DNA from: a virus
IMG/VR virus record: IMGVR_UViG_3300009104_000040
Span: 1 to 42,703 of that record
Reading direction: 5' to 3' (one strand)
Length of the DNA: 42,703 nucleotides
Shown here: positions 40,436 to 42,703 of the stretch, piece after piece
Layout of the letters: each line of letters begins with the position of its first letter
How positions within the stretch are numbered: position 1 is the first letter of the stretch
Made by a program: the position numbers and the translations under genes
The notes under the pieces: generated by a model
What the model saw: only the letters and a program-made list of their open reading frames with translations
Told to the model about the DNA's origin: nothing
Databases searched by the model: none

Positions 40436-40657
40436 TTAAAGTGTGAGTAGTGGAATAGTTTTTCTACCCACGAATGATGTATGTTTCTCCTTACTATCCC
40501 AACTAGTTTTTAAAAAGTCCCTCATAACAAATGTTACGATCACCCCCTTATTAGTTGGTTGGTTCAAAAGTTCACTTCCATCATAATAAAATTTACTTCC
40601 CTCTGTCCTATAAAGGACTAGAAGGAAACCTACTAACTGGATTAGGTGCAACTGCAC
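40436..40657 (-). CDS. small protein with GTG start, overlapping its neighbour
   Basis: 73 residues from a GTG at 40657 that follows GGAG with good spacing. It reads QLHLIQLVGFLLVLYRTEGS, then FYYDGSELLNQPTNKGVIVT and FVMRDFLKTSWDSKEK. It overlaps the upstream gene by 50 nt, so the first 17 residues double-code. An alternative is that the two are one gene split by a +1 shift near 40610-40640 (a real frameshift or a sequence error). Function unknown. Confidence 0.5.
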   Translation of the reverse strand: MQLHLIQLVGFLLVLYRTEGSKFYYDGSELLNQPTNKGVIVTFVMRDFLKTSWDSKEKHTSFVGRKTIPLLTL

Positions 40658-40913
40658 CAGTCTCCAATTGTTTCTCTACTGGAACTTCCCAGTCTGGATT
40701 GGTACAATACCAATTCGTGCCTGGCACTTTCCATGTAGAAGAATTTCTGTCATAAAGAAATTCGATCACCTCATCTCTTCTTGGGTCTAACAATTTTACT
40801 AAGCCAAATATAGGATCGAAATGTCTTACTTCTGCAATGGTATTAACCCCATCCCTATTGTAAGTCACAGTTCGTTCTAATTCTGTTACACCTAGTTTAT
40901 TTGTTGCACCCAT
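40608..40913 (-). CDS. uncharacterised small protein behind a leaderless-type late promoter
   Basis: 101 residues (MGATNKLGVTELERTVTYNR, EVRHFDPIFGLVKLLDPRRD, STWKVPGTNWYCTNPDWEVP). No family recognised. A perfect TATAAATA ends five bases before its ATG, so this late transcript should begin at the start codon. The end (RFPSSPL) is translated across the start of the next gene. Confidence 0.55.
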   Translation of the reverse strand: MGATNKLGVTELERTVTYNRDGVNTIAEVRHFDPIFGLVKLLDPRRDEVIEFLYDRNSSTWKVPGTNWYCTNPDWEVPVEKQLETGAVAPNPVSRFPSSPL

Positions 40914-40918
40914 ACTTG

Positions 40919-40926
40919 TATTTATA
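40919..40926 (-). promoter_or_regulatory. T4-type late promoter abutting the 101-aa gene
   Basis: TATAAATA on the minus strand, then CAAGT and the ATG at 40913. The octamer begins one base after the stop codon of the AT-hook gene. Confidence 0.65.
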
Positions 40927-41619
40927 CTACTTAGGACTTAGATCGAACCCAGATTCTTCACAAATTTCTTTAGTTATTCCTTTGATTGGCATCTTCTTAT
41001 CCCTAATTGCATTAAGGAATTCTGCCTCAGACTTCTCTAAAGACCTAAGAGTATCCAAGAAAATCTCTTCTCTCTTTGCTGGTTTTGCTTGTCCAGAACC
41101 ACCTTCTACCCAATACTGCATTCTTTTATAAACACGAATGAGTCTTTCTGGTGCTAAATCATATGCACCATCTGGTGTTTCTCTGTCTCCAATAACCGCA
41201 TTGTCTGGTAATCCTGCTGGTAAAGTAAATACTACTCTTGGATCGAATGCAGCTTTTAAACAATAAACTACATCTGACCTACCAGTGTACTGACTTAATA
41301 GTGCAACCTTTTCACTCTTCTTGAGTTTAGATGCACTGTTGAGTATCTCAACTACACTTGGGTTTCTTGGTAATTGGTTAACTGCCCAGTCAGCAGTCTT
41401 AGACCCTTTTGGTCTACCTCTGGTTTCAACATCAGGCCCTTCTAATACTTTTTCTTTGATAGAACCTTCTTCAATAGGTTCCAACTCAGCTTGCATTTGT
41501 TGTGAAACTGACTCACCATCAGATGTAGGTTCAAAATCCAGTTGTTCAAGAGCTTCTTTTTCTAGGGTCTTCTTGTTCTTAGCCCCTTTGGGTCTTCCCC
41601 TACCTCTTTTTTCTGCCAT
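40927..41619 (-). CDS. AT-hook protein with DUF6433-like domain
   Basis: 230 residues. Two AT-hook cores (GRGRPKGAKNKK at 5-16 and TRGRPKGSKT at about 66-75) should bind the minor groove of A/T-rich DNA. The C-terminal 140 residues (SASKLKKSEKVALLSQYTG, LKAAFDPRVVFTLPAGLPDN, RREEIFLDTLRSLEKSEAEF, AIRDKKMPIKGITKEICEE) resemble the DUF6433 family of marine T4-like phages, as far as I recall. The tandem AT-hooks look like an added N-terminal DNA-binding arm. It lies between RNase H and the late gene at 40.9 kb. GGAGAT is the ribosome-binding site. It may be a DNA-organising or transcription-linked protein. Confidence 0.7.
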   Translation of the reverse strand: MAEKRGRGRPKGAKNKKTLEKEALEQLDFEPTSDGESVSQQMQAELEPIEEGSIKEKVLEGPDVETRGRPKGSKTADWAVNQLPRNPSVVEILNSASKLKKSEKVALLSQYTGRSDVVYCLKAAFDPRVVFTLPAGLPDNAVIGDRETPDGAYDLAPERLIRVYKRMQYWVEGGSGQAKPAKREEIFLDTLRSLEKSEAEFLNAIRDKKMPIKGITKEICEESGFDLSPK

Positions 41620-41621
41620 AA

Positions 41622-42464
41622 TTAAAAATCTCCAATTTGGTCTTGCAATTCCATCAGTCTATGTTTGATAAAATAGTTAAGTAATTCACTTCTCGGTGCA
41701 ACTTTAACATTCTCATATTCTTCTAGAATTTGTTTTTTATATTCATTAGGTATATAGGTCAAATCAATAAGGGTTCTATTCCTCTGAAAATTCCTTTCTA
41801 CTTCACTGTCATGAAATACTAATGGGTCTAATAGGATACCTCTTTTCTTCTTTGAAACAGGCCTCTGTCTTATCCCCTCTACAATACAATCATCTTGAGA
41901 CAATACATTTGGTATTCCATCTGATTTATCTCCACTGATAATATGATTTGCAAGATATTCTAATGCTTCCTCTTTATTTAGTACGATTTCTTTACGAGTA
42001 ATCGGACTATACTGAGACACATTATCGTATCTCTGTAACTGTTGAAAGTCTTTATCTCCACTGATAATCATTATTGGTTTAGAATGCATTTCTTCAACCA
42101 ATACACCAATAACATCATCTGCTTCAGTTCCATATACATTGATAAACTTATATGGAAAATTGTCTCTTAATTCATCTCTAACCTTATTAAGACATTCAAA
42201 GATTAAACCCCAATCCATATCGGATTCATCTCTACCTTTCTTTCTATGTGCCTTATACAAAGGAAATACATCCTTTCTCCAGTAACGCATACTGTCTACA
42301 CATAGAATGACCTCACCAAACTTTCTCTGGTATTTCTTTCTATAGTTTGCAATAGACCTTAGACAGATATGTCTAACTAAGTCATCTGATATGGGTTCTT
42401 TTCCACCCCTAGTTTGAGCCATCACTGATGCAATCATCACTTGACTCAGATCAATTAAAATCAT
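41622..42464 (-). CDS. rnh: T4-type RNase H (FEN family 5' nuclease)
   Basis: 280 residues (T4: 305). The alignment with T4 RNase H is clear: ILIDLSQVMIAS (Asp-5), VILCVDSMRYWRKDVFPLY (Asp-57), YGTEADDVIGVLV (Glu-114, Asp-116, Asp-117), MIISGDKDFQQLQRYDNV (Asp-137, Asp-139) and ISGDKSDGIPNV (Asp-179, Asp-182), the acidic residues for two Mg2+ sites. It removes RNA primers and adjacent DNA at lagging-strand ends with gp32 and the clamp. Its ATG overlaps the upstream gene (ATG at 42464, with a stop two codons earlier). Confidence 0.94.
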   Translation of the reverse strand: MILIDLSQVMIASVMAQTRGGKEPISDDLVRHICLRSIANYRKKYQRKFGEVILCVDSMRYWRKDVFPLYKAHRKKGRDESDMDWGLIFECLNKVRDELRDNFPYKFINVYGTEADDVIGVLVEEMHSKPIMIISGDKDFQQLQRYDNVSQYSPITRKEIVLNKEEALEYLANHIISGDKSDGIPNVLSQDDCIVEGIRQRPVSKKKRGILLDPLVFHDSEVERNFQRNRTLIDLTYIPNEYKKQILEEYENVKVAPRSELLNYFIKHRLMELQDQIGDF

Positions 42465-42465
42465 T

Positions 42466-42703
42466 CTAAATCGTCTTCAATAATATTGTATGTTTATTTA
42501 TTCTTCCAGTTGGATTAACACTTTTAGTCTTAATTTCATCTAAAATTCTACTTAATACTATTTTACCACCTTTCTGGATTCTGTCAAGGTAATATTCGGT
42601 CTTATTTCCTATCTTTTTAGATTGGGACTGACCATTAAAATTCTGTAGTGTAGTTCCTTTGACTCTGATACCACCTCTATCTAATGCAAGGTATCTAGTA
42701 ACT
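42466..42703 (-). CDS. unidentified protein, 5' part outside window
   Basis: The only open minus-strand frame at the window edge gives 78 codons before a TAG at 42466: VTRYLALDRGGIRVKGTTLQ, KTEYYLDRIQKGGKIVLSRI and a basic end. The N-terminus is beyond the window. I cannot name a family. It ends 1 nt before the rnh start, so the two are in one operon. Confidence 0.6.
   Translation of the reverse strand, partial: VTRYLALDRGGIRVKGTTLQNFNGQSQSKKIGNKTEYYLDRIQKGGKIVLSRILDEIKTKSVNPTGRINKHTILLKTI
42560..42587 (-). promoter_or_regulatory. possible sigma70 promoter for rnh
   Basis: TTGACA (42582-42587), a 16-bp spacer and TAAAAT (42560-42565) lie inside the end of the partial gene, about 90 nt before the rnh start. 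A chance match cannot be excluded because the region is coding. Confidence 0.35.

Noticed and set aside
1-42703. CRISPR array, insertion sequence, integrase or attachment site
   Set aside because: No regularly spaced repeats, transposase or integrase motifs or terminal direct repeats were seen; the window looks like a strictly lytic phage.

Overview
The window is a 42.7-kb piece of a T4-like (Tevenvirinae-type) myovirus genome. It is AT-rich and densely packed, and most neighbouring genes overlap as TAATG or ATGA. Recognisable T4 homologues include gp6, gp8, gp25, gp5, gp27, gp53, gp48, gp4, gp26, the tape measure (gp29-like), gp32, gp59, gp33 and RNase H. The DUF4815 structural protein, the GNGxSR protein, the DUF6433-like protein and a phage-encoded ribosomal protein bS21 point to the marine branch of T4-like phages (cyanophage or pelagiphage relatives). 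A low-GC marine alphaproteobacterial host such as SAR11 is a reasonable guess, but the host is not proven by the sequence.

Layout. (1) Positions 1-26.8 kb, minus strand: a tail-fibre gene cut by the window edge, then, read against the numbering, gp48, gp53, gp27, gp5, gp25, gp6, a 1823-residue protein in the gp7 position, gp8 and a DUF4815 protein in the gp10 position. Two blocks of very small genes interrupt this run. One lies between gp27 and gp5 (23.4-22.1 kb: two membrane peptides, two lipoproteins, a coiled coil and an EF-hand-like protein). The other lies between gp5 and gp25 (20.9-19.0 kb: membrane peptides, an acyl carrier protein and a Lys/Thr-rich protein). (2) 26.85-32.06 kb, plus strand: gp4, a gp2-like protein, a gp54/gp19-type tube protein, gp26 with an apparent programmed -1 frameshift extension, a two-helix membrane protein and the tape measure. 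(3) 32.05-33.52 kb, minus: a small lipoprotein and an exported cytochrome c / copper monooxygenase-like protein, the most unexpected gene here. (4) 33.68-36.85 kb, minus: the replication and late-transcription cluster gp32, a GNGxSR protein, gp59, bS21, two small basic proteins and gp33. (5) 36.97-37.10 kb, plus: one 42-residue membrane peptide. (6) 37.1-42.7 kb, minus: a PD-(D/E)XK nuclease, several unrecognised phage proteins, an AT-hook/DUF6433-like protein, RNase H and a partial gene.

Regulation visible in the sequence. T4-type late promoters (TATAAATA) lie before gp8, gp25, the ACP operon, gp48, the cytochrome/copper gene, the 42-residue peptide and the gene at 40.9 kb. Sigma70-type promoters lie before gp33, gp32, the 104-residue gene at 38.5 kb and possibly rnh. 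At several late promoters the expected transcription start falls on the start codon, suggesting leaderless mRNAs. A consensus sigma70 promoter, about 180 nt without an ORF and a clean intrinsic terminator at 20.27-20.48 kb suggest a small non-coding RNA.

Working together, the structural genes build the contractile tail baseplate (wedge gp6/gp25/gp53/gp8/gp7-position; hub gp5/gp27/gp26; tube cap and initiator gp48/gp54; tape measure) and finish the head (gp4, gp2-like). gp32, gp59 and RNase H serve DNA replication, and gp33 couples replication to late transcription. bS21, the ACP and the cytochrome/copper enzyme look like host-derived auxiliary genes acting on translation, lipid metabolism and periplasmic redox chemistry.
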